Source: Turritopsis dohrnii (Eukaryota > Cnidaria > Hydrozoa > Anthoathecata > Oceaniidae). Taken from it: DNA of 64,000 nt. The DNA lies in assembly GCA_027922465.2 (NCBI GenBank), contig BQMF02000119.1:905629-969628 (forward strand). Reading direction: 5' to 3'. The position numbers were made by a program, and so were the translations under genes. The notes below the pieces were generated by a model. The model made no database searches. It was not told the origin of the DNA and saw only the letters and a program-made list of their open reading frames with translations. Shown here piece after piece: positions 63,181-64,000 of this stretch (within the stretch, counting starts at the first letter, position 1; each line of letters begins with the position of its first letter).

Positions 63181-64000
63181 AGAAATCTTCGCAAAAAAAT
63201 ATAAATTCACTCCAACTTGTAGTAAAACATGAAATATCTTATTATACTAATTCGCGTAGTGTGTAACACATTTAACTTAGAGAGTGTTTTGTTTTTGTTT
63301 TTTTAATGGTCAAAATCTTCTTAATCGTGGTCATATAGCGGCAGTTCGACCATTGAGGCAACTATTGCAATGCCTATTTTTTAACATTTGTTTTGACACG
63401 TGATCGCCTTTTCGCCGTTTTTATTGGTTGCTGAAATCGGAAAAACCAAAGCAACCAATTCGTTTGAAAAAGTAAACAAATTAAGTTTTTTATTCAGTGC
63501 GATTACGCTCCAGAAAAAAAAAAACAATACCAATAGACAATCGCAATTGTCTGTACAATAATTTATCAATTAAGTTATCAATCAAGTTTATAGTTATCAA
63601 GTTTACCAGTTATTGAAGTCAGTTTATCGAAAGCGAACGGATTACTTAACGAGGTAACGTGTTTATTATTTTAAAGATGGCAAACTCCACGGAGGTTTTT
63701 CCAACCAAACCGAAAAGAAGACTACCTACCGACCTAACTTTAAAATCTGCATTTATTCGGGTTCATTTATCCCTTGCTGTGTAGTAGAGAGAGAGAGCAG
63801 AAAGTAGAAAGAAGACAGAGTAGAAAGAAAGGTTTGTCACTTAAATTACATCTGTAACTGTCTGTTACGTGTTACACGTCAATTGTTTTCGCTTTCTCCT
63901 AGGTTGTTTAGCTATCTGTTGCCCCTTCAGTGTCTGTTATTTTTGTATAAAGAAAGGTTGTTTTTGCATCCACCAGGTTCTTCTGTGCATTAATTCACTG
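63181..64000. other. Flanking sequence; possible short first exon
   Basis: Mostly AT-rich. An ATG at 63676 opens 35 codons (MANSTEVFPTKPKRRLPTDL) ending at a stop near 63783, followed by a GA-rich tract (63785-63830). It could be a first exon or LINE 5' leader; not enough to call a gene. Confidence 0.3.

Overview
The window looks like AT-rich, intron-containing DNA from an invertebrate animal. A cnidarian is my best guess from the mix of Polinton, CR1-like LINE, Gypsy, Tigger-like and SET/tyrosine-recombinase genes, but the sequence does not prove the phylum. Almost every recognisable gene is a mobile element or sits inside one. No gene can be called a conserved single-copy host gene with confidence.

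The main result is a nested structure. (1) A Gypsy LTR retrotransposon starts near 10,960 and breaks off inside its reverse transcriptase at 13,006. It resumes in the same reading frame at 57,385 and runs to about 59,013. (2) The interrupter, 13,007-57,384, is flanked by a 4-bp duplication (ACCG) and has imperfect terminal inverted repeats beginning CAC(A/G)TCCGTTT. Its own gene is an intron-rich transposase whose N-terminus matches the zinc-binding N-terminal region and RING finger of RAG1. The 5' exons lie at 13,474-17,103 and the last exon at 56,244-56,833. (3) The roughly 39-kb intron between them holds a complete 14,967-bp Polinton (17,474-32,440, 5-bp duplication AGTTA), a 388-bp satellite, a LINE 3' end, a Gypsy gag remnant, several small inverted-repeat elements, and a multi-exon SET / degenerate kinase / zinc finger-tyrosine recombinase gene system (42,978-54,630).

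The Polinton has a capsid half (packaging ATPase, major capsid protein, penton-like protein and an unrecognised 387-residue protein) and a replication/integration half (overlapping membrane-protein ORFs, integrase, SAP protein, protein-primed DNA polymerase B). The two halves are separated by a tRNA-derived SINE and a truncated internal copy of the terminal repeat. At 1-3,005 the right end of a second copy goes straight from the 387-residue gene to SINE and terminal repeat, with the replication half missing. Its terminal repeat looks like a mosaic of the internal and terminal copies, as recombination between them would produce. A third capsid set (3,031-6,754) is decaying and appears to have been entered by that second copy.

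Outside the nest there is a Tigger-like transposase with a PHD finger (6,917-8,907), a broken unrecognised gene (9,566-10,909), a perfect 122-bp hairpin (59,082-59,338), and a CR1-like LINE on the minus strand (to about 63,180) encoding a 2A-type peptide and a PHD finger. Two near-perfect local tandem duplications (437 and 497 bp) lie within the Gypsy and the RAG1-like gene. They are either recent or assembly artefacts.
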